Program-made: the position numbers and the translations under genes
Part shown: positions 1-10,546 of the stretch, one piece after another
Layout of the letters: each line of letters begins with the position of its first letter
Numbering within the stretch: position 1 is the first letter of the stretch
Notes under the pieces: model-generated
The model's database searches: none
What the model saw: only the letters and a program-made list of their open reading frames with translations
Told to the model about the DNA's origin: nothing
Assembly: GCF_033118175.1 (NCBI RefSeq)
Contig: NC_083693.1
Coordinates: 26,917,981 to 26,981,980, forward strand
Direction of reading: 5' to 3'
Length of the DNA stretch: 64,000 nucleotides
Source: Dama dama
Lineage: Eukaryota > Chordata > Mammalia > Artiodactyla > Cervidae

Positions 1-45
1 GAGTTAGACATAACTGAGCGAGTGTCTAACACACACATACACATG
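1..45 (+). mobile_element. 3' tail of a Bov-tA SINE, cut by the window edge
   Basis: The first bases read as the end of a plus-strand Bov-tA SINE: a diverged 'gacatgactgagcgac' core followed by 'taacacacacata', the usual short CA-rich tail. The body and tRNA head lie outside the window. Confidence 0.7.
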
Positions 46-857
46 AATATCATGGATATTATAACATACAACCAAAAATAGAAAATTGCAATTGATAATA
101 TTTTAAATAAATGTAAATAGAAATTCTGATCACTTCTTCCTGCACTCTCACATAGGACTGTATTTTGTATACCCTGTGCAGACACCCCACTCTTGAGGCT
201 ATAGTACTAGAGTATATAGAGTGTGGTTAGTTGCTTTTTGTTTTTTTTTTTCTTTTTTGGTCTAAAATGTGGGAGGTCACTCCAGGTGAATAGACTTAAG
301 GCATTTACATAAGCTAGCTGTCAAAGTTTCCAAGGCAAGAACTGGTTGTATCTAGTGTGTATTTCTAATACATAACTTACAGCGAACTTAATTATTTTTG
401 AAAATAGCATGGTGATTTATCACAAATTATTTATTAAACCTTGCAAGTCATGTCTAATTTAAAATAATTAGCAACTTTAAAATAAACACAGATAACCTAG
501 AACAAATTAAATGCTTTTATTAGCTAAGCTGAATTGAAATGAAGAAAAAATTCCTACATAACCAAATTTCTGTATATTCTTTTGGCTATCTTTCACTTAA
601 ATTCTGGGTAATCAAGAATCTCAGTTATTGTACATGATGTACAATAACTGTACACTGTCTAAAAGAGACCTGTCAAAATAGAATTATCTACCTTACCAAA
701 CTTTGAAAATCATTCTTTAAAAATAGTGGAGAAAACAAGTCTAAGTGTCTTTCCTGGATTAATTAAAAAACCCAACAGTTATTTTTCCTCTGAGACAAGA
801 ACAGTATTCTTGACAACTACCTCTCTGTTATCAACTTGCCAATCTTATAGAATTAGT
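46..857. other. AT-rich sequence without recognised gene or repeat
   Basis: I recognise no repeat family or coding frame here. It holds an oligo-T run near 240-252 and a near-perfect palindrome at 622-650 (listed separately). A 96-codon frame beginning at 726 runs through the poly-A at 858 and into a SINE fragment, so it is not taken as coding. Confidence 0.5.
622..650. repeat. 29-bp near-perfect palindrome
   Basis: Arms 'cagttattgtacat' (622-635) and 'atgtacaataactg' (637-650) are exact reverse complements around a single G at 636. The arms stop matching immediately outside. The DNA could form a cruciform or be a dimer-binding site; no function can be assigned. Confidence 0.9.
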
Positions 858-883
858 AAAAAAAAAAAAAAAAAAAAAAAAAA
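858..883 (+). repeat. Uninterrupted (A)26 run
   Basis: Twenty-six consecutive A residues. A pure run of this length often marks the tail of a fairly recent retro-insertion, but the upstream sequence matches no element I recognise and I see no target-site duplication around it. Confidence 0.85.
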
Positions 884-936
884 CCCTCTAATCTGTTCTC
901 AAAGTCTAGTGTGCCTAACAAACCCACCGTCTTTTG

Positions 937-990
937 CCTCTCCTGCATTGGCAGGCAGATTCTTTACCAGTAGCGCCCCCTGGGAAGCCC
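937..990 (-). mobile_element. tRNA-head fragment of a Bov-tA SINE
   Basis: Only the 5' tRNA-Glu-derived head is present, read on the minus strand: 'gggcttcccaggggg' followed by the 'aagaatctgcctgccaatgc' block. The BovA body and tail are missing, which is unusual because retrotransposition normally loses the 5' end. A later deletion is more likely. Confidence 0.8.
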
Positions 991-1535
991 TACTGTTGTA
1001 TACCAGTATAAAATAACATAACTAGTTCTGGGAGAATTTTTGTTGCAAATTTTCTTGCACAATTTAAAATAAAGTCACTGCTCTATGATTCCAGTTCTTA
1101 CCAAGATGTTGAACTAGCACAGTTTCTGACTGTCTCTCCCAGGAACAGTCCCAAAAGGCAGACAGAGAAAAAACCAAGACATATCAAAAACTATGAAAAA
1201 TCTCTAGAGTGCATGCTGGTTTGTGTGGTGCAGTAGTTTTGTAGGAGGATAAAAAGCAATAGTTTTCTGCTTTCTCCCTGACCATTGCTTTGGGATGAAC
1301 TAAAGGATCTCAAAGTCTGGCTCCAGGCCAGCATTAGCACAACTGGGGAGCTTGTGAGAAATTTAAATTTGGGGGGGTCTCTCCCGGACAAACTCAATCA
1401 GAACTGAGGGAATGGAGCTGATAAATCTGTGCTTTACCAAGTCTTCCAAGAGACTCTGGGATAAATAATGCCTGTATCTACACTAGAGCTGTCAGATTAG
1501 GGAAATAAAAGTTACAGTAGACCCAGTTAAATCTG
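991..1535. other. No recognised feature
   Basis: Unique-looking sequence. A short 68-codon minus-strand frame (1191-1397) has no recognisable domain and is treated as chance. Confidence 0.45.
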
Positions 1536-1750
1536 AGGGTCTTCCCAGGTGGTGAGGTGGTTAAGAATCTACCCACAATGCAATTGACTTGCAGGAGATG
1601 TGAGTTTGATCCCTGGGTAGGAAAGATCATGTGGAGGGGGAAATGGCAACCCACTCCAGTATTCTTGCCTGGAGAATTCCATGAACAGATAAGCCTGGAA
1701 GGCTGCAGTCATGGGGTCACAAAGAGTTGGATATGACTGAGCAACATTCA
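1536..1750 (+). mobile_element. Bov-tA SINE, near full length
   Basis: Starts with 'cttcccaggtggtgaggtgg' (tRNA head), carries a degraded B box 'gtttgatccctggg', then the BovA body 'aatggcaacccactccagta' and ends at 'atatgactgagcaac'. A small extra piece ('aattgacttg') interrupts the head. Confidence 0.92.
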
Positions 1751-1773
1751 CATCATTATTGTAACAGATGCAA

Positions 1774-3080
1774 AACAAGAATTTGATAAGATCTAACACT
1801 CATTTGGAATAAAAATATATGGGCAATTTTAATTATAAATGGAGAGATATCATAAATATTCCTTTTACAACAGGAAATATGACAAGAGGATCCACTATCA
1901 CCACTTCTAATCAATATTTTAATAGAAGTCTTAGCCAGTACAGTAAGATTTAAGATATATGAAAGGAAAAAAGTAGACTCACAAGTTTAGAAAAGAGAAA
2001 GCAGAAGTGTCATCACCAGAAGATAACTGTTTATATACAAAACCTAAAATAAAACACAGAAAATGTTTTAGAAGTCATATGATAATTTATCAAGATGACT
2101 ACATTAATTTTTAAAAAGCACTTCCTTAAATAACATAGAAATAGCAAGGCATATACAATATCAACAAATAAGCAATATTAAAATTCAGATTTTACTTATG
2201 AAAAGACATGTTCAAGAAAGTGGAAAAGTAAGTTACAATCTGGGAAAGCATCTCTGCAAAACAAAAAATTAAAAGATTACTATTGAAAATACATTTTAAA
2301 GGCTCCAAAATTAGCTAGAAGGACTTCCCTGGCAACCCAGTAGTTAAGACTTCTTACTTCTACAACAGGGGGCACAGGTTTGATCCCTGGCTGGGGAATT
2401 AAGATCCTGCATGCTGCACATGGCAAAAAACACACCAGAAAAAAAAATGTGCACCAAAGGACACAGAAAAGTGAAAAGTCAGCCAATAGAATGGAGAAAA
2501 TACTTGAACATCATATATGTGATAAGATATCCAGAATATCTAAAGAATTCCCACAACTCAGTAACAGCAACAACAAAAGTAACTAGACAAACTCCAACAA
2601 ACTCATTTGAAAAAGCAAGGTAAAAGGCAGCAAGAACAAGCATTTCACAGAAGAGTAAACACAAATGACAAATTTGTCAAGAAATATTCACCATAATAAA
2701 GGATCAGAAAAATGTCAGTAACGACCACAGTGGCATTATATGATTTCATGCACAGAAGTTAGAAATCTGACAATATGAAGTACTGAAGCCAAGTACATGG
2801 ATAAAGTGTACCTTGCCCAAGGGACTGTGGGTTGGGGAACCACTTTCGAGAATGGTTTGGTGTTCCTAGCTAAAGTTGGGGACATCGCCCCTGCTGTGGT
2901 CTGACAATCCGTCTCTTAGGTGTATACTGAGAGAAGCCTCTGCACCTGGACCCAAGAAGATGTCTCAGCACATTCATAGCAGCACTGTTCACATCATCAA
3001 AAAACTGGAAACTGTCTGGACACTCAGAGCAGGAGAGTACACAACTAAAATGAGTAAATTCAGACAACAAAATCCCACAT
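1774..3080 (+). mobile_element. Old L1 ORF2 remnant, interrupted by a CHR SINE
   Basis: From 1774 the text follows L1 ORF2 ('aagaatttgataagatctaa', the region after the YADD palm), and from 2460 to 2640 it follows ORF2 sequence closer to the 3' end. Frames are broken throughout. The part from 2700 to 3080 still looks L1-like ('cattcatagcagcactgttc'). A CHR-type SINE sits at 2321-2447. It ends before the separate L1 at 3181. Confidence 0.7.
2321..2447 (+). mobile_element. CHR-type (CHR-2-like) tRNA-Glu SINE
   Basis: Head 'ggacttccctggcaaccc', B-box region 'ggtttgatccctggctgggg', then 'aactaagatcctgcatgctgc'-like body ('taagatcctgcatgctgcac') and an A-rich tail. Unlike Bov-tA, it lacks the BovA body. 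It is inserted in the L1 ORF2 remnant. Confidence 0.8.
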
Positions 3081-3180
3081 AGCAGTTAGAATGCAGAACT
3101 AGAAAGAACAGGGATGCAAGAATAGGGATCAAATATAGCAATATAAATTTAAATAGAAAAGTAACTGTAAAAGAGTTGTA

Positions 3181-3681
3181 TTTCTCTTTCTCTGTCTGCC
3201 TGACTCCAGTCAGTATGACAGTCTCTTAAGTCCATACATTTTGCTGCCAATGGCATTACTTCATTCTTTTCAATGGCTGAGTAATACCATTGTATATATG
3301 GATCATATCCTCTAATACATGATATTCCTTATATGTGGACTATAAAAAAAAAATGATACAAACATACTTATTTACAAAACAGAATCAGACTCACAGACTT
3401 AAAGAATGAACTTACGGTTGCCAGGGGAAAGGGATAGGTAGGGAGTTTGGAATGAACATATACACACTGCTATATTTAAAATAAATAATCGCAAGGACCT
3501 ACTATATGGCACAGGGAGCTCAGCTTAATGTTATGTGGCAGCCTGGAAGAGAGGTGAGTTTGGGGAAGAAAGGATACATGTACGTGTATGGCTGAGTCGC
3601 TTCACTGTTAAGCTGAAACTATCATAGCACTGTTAATCAGCTATCCCCCAATATAAAATAAAAAGTAAAAAAAAAAAAAGG
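3181..3681 (+). mobile_element. L1 3' end with 5' inversion (twin priming)
   Basis: Positions 3181-3310 are reverse-complement L1 3'-UTR (antisense of the 'cattactcagccattgaaaa' block). From about 3316 the element switches to sense ('ccttatatgtggactata') and runs to a poly-A at 3668-3680 after 'aatataaaataaaa'. The two arms meet at adjacent L1 positions, as twin-primed reverse transcription predicts. A degraded TSD may be 'aaaagagttgta' before and 'aaaaggattaca' after. Confidence 0.8.
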
Positions 3682-3872
3682 ATTACACACAGCATTATAA
3701 CAATTTTTATAAAGTAAAATAATAATATAATTTTAAAAGATTTCTGTATAAGAAATAAACAAATGTGGAAAGGAAATGATGAATAGGGAGTGTGATTTAA
3801 GATGATCATCTTAACAGGGGATGGGTAACGGATTGATGGCGGGACCATTATCAAGATCCTAGCCTCTGTTAT

Positions 3873-4009
3873 GGGCTTCCCTGATAGTTAAGTTGGTAAA
3901 GAATCTGCCGGCAATGCAGGAGACTCTGGTTCAATTCCTGGGTTGGGAAGATCTGCCAGAGAAGCAATAGACTACCCACTTCAGTATTCTTGGGCTTCCC
4001 TGGCGGCTC
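3873..4009 (+). mobile_element. Chimaeric Bov-tA fragment with clear TSD
   Basis: A Bov-tA head and early body (3873-3990) is truncated after 'ccacttcagtattcttg'; it then begins again with a second SINE head 'ggcttccctggcggctc' (3992-4009). The whole unit is flanked by 'agcctctgttat' (3861-3872) and 'agcttctgttat' (4010-4021), a 12-bp TSD with one mismatch, so it probably inserted as one piece. Confidence 0.8.
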
Positions 4010-4079
4010 AGCTTCTGTTATAGGTGATATGTTCATGGGCGGGTAAAACATTATGAAAGTAACCAACAAAATAAACAGG

Positions 4080-4297
4080 GTTTTCCCTGGTGGCTCAGCA
4101 GTAAAGAATCTGCCTGCAATGCAGGAGATTTGCAGGAGACATGGGTTTGATCCCTGGGTCAGGAAGATCCCCTGGAGAAGGAAATGGCAACCCACTCCAG
4201 TATTCTTGCCTGGAAAATCCCATGGACAGAGGAGCTTGGAAGGTTATGGGATTGCAAAAGAGTTGGACATGATTGAGCAATTGAACAACAATTAAAC
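4080..4297 (+). mobile_element. Bov-tA SINE, full length
   Basis: Head 'ttttccctggtggctcagca', a local duplication 'caggagatttgcaggaga', B box 'gggtttgatccctggg', complete BovA body and a tail in 'gaacaacaatt'. The 80-codon frame across it is the usual SINE-derived read-through. Confidence 0.92.
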
Positions 4298-5609
4298 AAA
4301 CAGTGAGATTCATAAATCAACAGTGGAAGGTTGTTCTGTGTGTGTGTGGCGGCCAGGAGGTACCTGGCGCTGCTCAGCCTCTTTCTCTTGCAACACTAAA
4401 AGACCTCTAGCTAGGATGGCAAATTCCACAATAACAGATGTACATAGGACAACAGTTTCCACAGTTAGCTTATATGGCAAAGACTGGTCCAGCCAGCTAC
4501 GCTTTGTAACAGCTTTTTCATTTTAATCAATATGGCCTCCAGTTTCTCCATAGCCCATTCCTGCAGTCTACACTGACCCCAGGAAACCTCCTTGTATTGA
4601 AGATCCTCTCCTCTCTATGTGGTATGTTGAGATGCTCACTTTGTTTTATTTTTTATCATGTGCTCCATTACAGAATATTGTAGCATCCACAGAATCCCAA
4701 ATGTTACCTCCTGCTGATGAACAACACCCTGGGCTCCTAAAGCTGGTGCAATTATTTTTTCCCTGTAAATTCACTGAGCTTTGGGGAGGAAGCAGGTATA
4801 ACCTCAAAAGTTCCACCAGCCATTTTGAACTTGAAGTTCTCAGAAATTCCTTTAGACTGAGGATGGGGAGCTAGGATGGTCTGGTCTTCTTTGAAAAGAG
4901 CAAATGTTGCTGATGATTTAGAAAGATGTGTCCCAGTGGTTGGAGTCAGGATTCTTAAATTATTTACCAGACTCAGGCTGAGTTCCTAAAACTGAACAAA
5001 AACAAACAGAAAGAATCTAAAAGAAGATTGGATTGCCAACAATTGAGGCTTTAAATAGCAAGTCTACATGCTTAAGCACAAGTGTTGTATCTCTCAGACC
5101 TCAGCAGCTTTCAGACCCAGGGACCACATCCACATGGTAAGCACATCAAGGGTTGTTGAAGTGATAGGAAGCTGAATTTTAAATAATATGTTATTATAGG
5201 ATGGATTTCCTTTCTATTCCTAGGTTTTCTCCCACTGGAAATGGTCATTTCCATTCCTCAGGAGCGATCTGAAATTTTAACTGAATTTTGTTCATAAGAC
5301 ATTCTAACCTACTGAAATGAGAGATATACAGAAGAATTGCATGCAATTTTGCTTTTTTTGTTTGTTTGTTTGTTTTAATTTCATGTGGTCCCTTTAGGAA
5401 ATCTTCTGTCAAACCCACTCAAAAGGGGTAGTTTGATTAGGTTGAATACACTATATGCGCCAGCTTTTCCAGACATTCTGTATACTGAGGTATTTTAGGT
5501 TTATCTTCAGTGCTACCTGATATCATCAGTAAACTTAACCCTTTCTTTTCTATGTCACTCACCTTCTTGCCTTTCTTGTTTGTACCCTAGCTGTCTATCA
5601 TATCTAACA
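4298..5609. other. No recognised gene; possible ancient LTR-like sequence
   Basis: Starts with a short GT run (4337-4348) and a GC-richer patch 'ggcggccaggaggtacc'. Frames of 67 and 85 codons (4323-4526, 4617-4874) have no recognisable domain. The texture to about 4880 could be an old LTR, but I cannot name a family. The rest is unique-looking. Confidence 0.35.
5352..5376. repeat. (GTTT)n microsatellite
   Basis: About four GTTT units next to an oligo-T run. Confidence 0.85.
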
Positions 5610-6030
5610 TCCAGATTCTAGCCTGTCTCCCAACTCTGCAGTCCTTATTATAGCTCACAATGGCCTGGCCCTGCCCTCCTCTCTCCTTGTCACTATGCTT
5701 TAGTCACATCGCCTTTGGTTTCTGAAACATGCCAAAATCCTTTTCTCCCCTCTGTCAAGAATATTCTTACTCTTTCACCTCTCCTGAGTAGTATCTATTA
5801 ACTTTGAGTTAAAGCAGCTTTTTCTATGGAGGCTTTTCTGACCTCCCCATACAAAGCCCTAGACTTTGAACTTTTCCCTCAGAGCAATTACCAAAATGGT
5901 AATTTTATACATGTTCTATTTCCTTTGGTTCTTGTTTACTGTGTCTCCAATACCGCACTAGGGCAGATACAGTATCTATTTTGTGTCCTTTGTATTTGCA
6001 ATAAATATAATGAGGTTTCTAAAACATAAT
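5610..6030 (+). mobile_element. L2 LINE, 3' end
   Basis: Follows the L2 3' region in order: 'aatggcctggccctgccctc', 'tctgaaacatgccaaaatcc', 'ggaggcttttctgacctccc', 'ctagggcagatacagtatct' and a degraded AATAAATATT-type end. Ancient and diverged; the 67-codon frame from 5826 is part of it. Confidence 0.75.
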
Positions 6031-6314
6031 TACTGAGCTCCATAAACAGAAAGTAGTGTTTGTGATAAATTAGGGCTAAAGTATGAGCTTGAGGAATAAT
6101 CCAGTTCAGATTCATTTGGTTACATTTTGCAGAAGTCTGAGATAATCAATAATTCATGGCATTTTTTTTATTCCTTTCTGTTTGGTGGGCAGGCCCCTCT
6201 TACAGCCCTGGTCTTTCACCCCTGGAATGACCCAGTTCCACCCTCAGTACTAGAAACAAAATCTTAGTTTTAATATAAAATAAAAATTAGGGACCTGAAT
6301 ATAGTCCTTGGTCT

Positions 6315-6460
6315 TTGCATCCTTAGGTTAGTCACAAAACCTCTCTGAGCCACATTTTCTTCATCTGAAAACAGGATAATAGCATCTTTATCACAGGCCA
6401 CCCGGTGTGTTGTGCGAGACCACTCAAGTAAAGAGCTCAGTGCTGGTCCTAAAGCTTTTT
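6315..6460 (+). mobile_element. MIR SINE
   Basis: Carries the MIR core 'gttagtcacaaaacctctct', 'gagccacattttcttcatct' and 'gaaaacaggataatagc', then decays. A Bov-tA follows almost directly. Confidence 0.8.
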
Positions 6461-6476
6461 CCACTCACAGACTCTG

Positions 6477-6690
6477 GGCTTCCCAGGTGGTGCTAGTGGT
6501 AAAGACCCTGCCTGCCAAGGCAAGAGATGTAAGAGATACGGGTTCCATCCCTGGATCAGGAGGATCTCCTGGAGGAGGAAATGGCTACCCACTCCAGTAT
6601 TATTGCCTAGAGAATCCCAAGGACACAGGAGGCTCGAAGGCTACAGTCCTTAGGGTTGCACAGAGTCGGACATGACTGCAGTCACTTTGC
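6477..6690 (+). mobile_element. Bov-tA SINE, full length
   Basis: Head 'gggcttcccaggtggtgcta' is the subtype with an extra 'tgcta' before 'gtggtaaagaccctgcctgc'. Degraded B box 'gggttccatccctgg', complete body, tail at 'gacatgactgcagtcac'. Confidence 0.92.
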
Positions 6691-6821
6691 ACATCATGAA
6701 TGCACTCATAGACACTAGTCACCTTTCCTCACTGTTATAGCTCTGGGCCAAGTGTGAGGTCACACGGTCCATGAGAGATCACCCTCACTCCTACAACCAG
6801 TTATAACTTGAAAAACAAAGT

Positions 6822-7017
6822 GTTAGTCGTTCAGTCATATCTGACTCTGTGACCCCATGGACTGTGGCCCACCAGACTCCTTTGTCCATGGAACAAAGGC
6901 AAAAATGCTGGAAGTGGGTTGCCATGTACTTTTCCTGGAGCATCTTCCTGACTGAGGTATCAAACCTGGGTCCCCTGCCCTGCAGGCAGATTCTTTACCA
7001 TCTGAGTCACCAGGGAT
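6822..7017 (-). mobile_element. Bov-tA SINE
   Basis: Read on the plus strand as 'gttagtcgttcagtcatatc' through 'ctgagtcaccaggga', the reverse complement of tail, body and head. The body has a small rearranged piece near 6890 ('ggaacaaaggcaaaaatgct'). Confidence 0.9.
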
Positions 7018-7529
7018 GGTGCTTTCTGAAACTATCCTTGGGTTGAATAGCTTGCAAGAACTCACTGAAAGCTATTCTGGTTATGGCCACAAATACTTTT
7101 TATGGAATAAAATCAGCCAAGGGAAGAGATGTATGCAGCAGCATCTAGGACGTCTCCGAACATGAAACTTCCAGTCATTCTCTCCCTGTGGATTCCACAC
7201 ACATTAACCCCTCCCAGACACAATGTGTAACATCACACAGGGAGGGTTGCAGCCAGGAGTGTGCCCGAGACTCAGTTTCTAGAATTTGCACTGGGGCTCC
7301 ATCACAGAGGCATGGATGATTGAACATACAGTCGATCTCCAACTTCAATTAGACTGATCCTGGGTGAACCCAAATCCTCAGTTGTGGTGTTATCAGTTGT
7401 CTTGGCCCAAAGTTTCCACCCTATATCCAGTGTGATCCAAGGCCCCAGGCAAAAAAGATAGTCCTATCAGGCATGTCAGTCTAAGGGGTTAAAGACTGCC
7501 TCCTAGAAGACAAAGGCTACGCTTCTTTT
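7018..7529. other. No recognised feature
   Basis: Unique-looking sequence between two SINEs; no coding frame or repeat recognised. Confidence 0.45.
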
Positions 7530-7690
7530 GGGAAGTGGGTTTGATCCCTGGGTTGAGAATTTCCTCCAGAGAAGAAAATGGCAACCCACGCCAGTATTCT
7601 TCCCTGGAGAATCCCATGGACAGAGGAGCTTGGCAGGCTATAGTCCATGGGGTTGCAAAAGAGTCAAACACATCTTAGGGGCTAAACAAC
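7530..7690 (+). mobile_element. 5'-damaged Bov-tA SINE
   Basis: The B-box side of the head ('gtgggtttgatccctgggtt') and the body through 'gtccatggggttgcaaaaga' are present. The first part of the tRNA head is not recognisable. Confidence 0.85.
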
Positions 7691-7944
7691 ATCACAAATT
7701 ATTTACTACACAAACCAAGTATTGTGGGTCCATCTATTTGTTCCCTACACAAACTCCCAGTTTTCATAACCATGTTCTTCATCAATTCATAGTCCCATCT
7801 CAACTACCCTGAAAAATTCATTTTTCTTGATGCCTTCTCCTTGGCCTTTGAGATAAACTCATCACAGGCTGAATGCAAGCATATTTAATATATTCTAAAG
7901 ACATTGTCATGCCATTATCTATCTTTTTTCTACATTGATTCTAC

Positions 7945-8086
7945 AGCAATGTGGTATAGGAGTTCAAGATGGTCTTTGGAATGAAAATTGTAGATTCTGT
8001 CACTGAGTAGCTGTGTGATCTTTGAAAAGTCACTTAACCTCTCTGCGCCTCATGTTACTTATCTACAAATAAATATATCAGCGCCT
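7945..8086 (+). mobile_element. MIR SINE, left half of a copy split by BovB
   Basis: MIR core: 'actgagtagctgtgtgatct', 'aaaagtcacttaacctctct', 'gcgcctcatgttacttatct'. It stops at 8086 exactly where the BovB starts, and the rest of the same MIR resumes at 10547. The junctions carry 'cagcgcct' (8079-8086) and 'cagtgcct' (10547-10554), an 8-bp TSD with one mismatch. Confidence 0.85.
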
Positions 8087-10546
8087 CAGTTCAGTACAGT
8101 CACTCAGTCATGTCCAACTCTTTGTGAAACCATGGATGGCAGCACACCAGGCTTCCCTGTCCATCAACAACTCCCAGAGCTTACTCAAACTCATGTCCTT
8201 TGAGTCGGTGATGCAATCCAACCATCTCATCCTCTGTCATTCCCTTCGCCTCCTGCCTTCAATCTTTCCCAGCATCAGGGTCTTTTCCAATGAATCAGTT
8301 CTTCACATCAGGTGGTCAAAGTAATGGACTTTCAGCTTCAGCATCAGTCCTTCCAGTGAATATTCAGGACTGATTTCCTTTAGGATGGACTGGTTGGAAC
8401 TCCTTGAAGTCCAAGGTACTCCCAAGAGTCTTCTCCAACACCACAGTCCAAAAGCATCAATTCTTCTATGTTCAGCTTTCTTTATAGTCCAACTCTCACA
8501 TCCATACATGACTACTGGAAAAACCATAGCATTGACTAGATTGACCCTTACTGGCAAAGTGATGTCTCTGCTTTTTAATATGCTGTCTAGGCTGGTCATA
8601 ACTTTTCTTCCAAGGAGCAAGCATCTTTTAATTTCATGGCTGCAGTCACCATCTGCAGTGATTTTGGAGCCCCAATAAATAAAGTCTGTCACTGTTTCCA
8701 CTGTTTCCCCAGCTATTTGCCATGAAGTGATGGGACCAGATGCCATGATCTTAGTTTTCTGAATGTTGAGATTTAAGCCAACTTTTTCAGTCTCCTCTTT
8801 CACTTTCATCAAGAGGCTCTTTAGTTCTTGTTTGCTTTCTGCCATAAGGGTGGTGCCATCTGCATATCTGAGGTTGCTGATATTTCTCCTGGCAATCTTA
8901 ATTCTAGCTTGTGCTTCATCCAGCCTGACATTTCTCATGATGTACTCTGCATATAAGTTAAATAAGCAGGGTGACAATGTACAGCCTTGACGTACTCCTT
9001 TCCCAATTTGGAACCAGTCTGTTGTTCCATGTCCAGTTTCTTGACATGCATACAGATTTCTCAGGAGGCAGGTCAGGTGGTCTGGTATTTCCATCTCTTG
9101 AGGAATCTTCCACAGTTTTTTTGTGATCCACACAGTGAAAGGCTTTGGTGTAGTCAATAAAGCAGAAGTAGATGTTTTTTCTGGAACTCTCTTGTTTTTT
9201 TAATAATCCAGTGGATGTTGGCAATTTGATGTCTGGTTGCTCTGCCTTTTCTAAATCCAGCTTGAACATCTGGAAGTTCACAGTTCACGTACTGTTGAAG
9301 CCTGGCTTGCAGAATTTTGAGAATTACTTTTCTAGCATGTGAGATGAGGGCAATTACACAGTAGTTTGAACATTCTTTGGCATTGCCTTTCCTTGGGATT
9401 GGAATGAAAACTGACTGTTTCTAGACCTGTGGCCACTTCTGAGTTTTCCAAAGTGGCTGGCATACTGAGTGCAGCAGCACTTTCACAGCATCATCTTTTA
9501 AGATATGAAATAGCTCAACTGGAATTTCATCACCTCCACTAGCTTTATTCATAGAGATGCTTCCTAAGGTCCACTTGACTTCACATTCCAGGATGTCTGG
9601 CTCTAGGTGAGTGATCACACCATCATAGTTATCTGGGTCATGATGATCTTTGTTGTATAGTTCTTCTGTGTATTCTTGCCACCTCTTCTTAATATCTTCT
9701 GCTTCTGTTAGGTCCATACCATTTCTGTCCTTTATTGAGCCCTTCTTTGCATGAAATATTCCCTTGGTATCTCTAATTTTCTTGAAGCTATCTCTAGTCT
9801 TTCCCATTCTTTTGTTTTCCTCTGTTTCTTTGCAATGATCACCGAGGAAGGCTTTCTTATCTCTCCTTGCTCTTCTTTGGAACTCTGCATTCAAATGGGT
9901 ATATCTTTCCTTTTCTCCTTTGCCTTTTGCTTCTCTTCTCTTCATAGTTATTTGTAAGGCCTCCTCAGACAACCATTTTGCCTTTTTGTATTTCTTTTTC
10001 TTGGGGATGGTCTTGATTTCTGCCCCCCATACAATGTCATGAATCTCCATCCATAGTTCTTCAAGCACTCTTTCAGATCTAATCCCTTGAATATATTTGC
10101 CACTGCCACTGTATCATCATAAGGGATTTAATTTAGGTTATAACTAAATGGTCTAGTGGTTTCCCCTACTTTCTTCAATTTAAGTCTGAATTTGGCAATA
10201 AGGAGTTCATATTCTGAGCCACAGTCAGCTCCCAGTCTTGTTTTTGGTGACTGTATAGAGCTTCTCCAACTTTGGCTGCCAAGAATATAATCAATGTGAT
10301 TTCGGTATTGACCATCGAGTGATGTCCATGTGTAGAGTCTTCTCTTGTGTTGTTGGAAGAGGGTGCTTGCTATGACCAGTGCATTCTGTTAGCAAAACTG
10401 TATTAGCCTTTGCCCTACTTGATCTTGTACTCCAAGGCCAAATTTGCCTGTTATTCCAGGTATCTCTTTACTTGCTACTTTTGCATTCCTGTCGTCTATA
10501 ACAGAAAAGACATTTTTTGGGGGGGTGTTAGTTCTAGAAGGTCTTG
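8087..10546 (-). mobile_element. BovB LINE (RTE clade), 5'-truncated, 2.46 kb
   Basis: The 3' end is at 8087 ('cagttcagtacagtcactca', reverse complement of the tandem TGAAC-type BovB terminus). Going right it passes through the reverse transcriptase region to part of the endonuclease region near 10400-10546 ('actccaaggccaaatttgcc'). A full BovB is about 3.2 kb, so the 5' end is missing. It splits a MIR and has an 8-bp TSD. The coding frame is broken by stops and frameshifts. Confidence 0.93.
8303..10068 (-). pseudogene. Dead BovB endonuclease-RT reading frame
   Basis: Three open pieces in different frames cover one BovB polyprotein: 10068-9421 (215 codons, linker into RT, with 'NKASGGDEIPVELF'), 9281-8958 (RT motif A region) and 9157-8303 (284 codons, RT motifs B-E and C-terminal part). 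Motif A reads AFHCVD at 9135-9137 instead of AFDCVD, so its catalytic Asp is His. Motif C reads YADG (8855-8866) instead of YADD. With two catalytic Asp residues lost plus stops and frameshifts, the enzyme is certainly inactive. The Met codons are not real starts. Confidence 0.92.

Noticed and set aside
4053..4295. 80-codon frames such as 'GSAVKNLPAMQE' repeated across the window as a gene family
   Set aside because: These are the stock translations of Bov-tA SINEs (both strands), present wherever the SINE is.
8303..9157. 284-codon frame as an active reverse transcriptase gene
   Set aside because: It is an internal slice of a BovB LINE with a YADG motif, no intact upstream part and frameshifts; the first Met is arbitrary.
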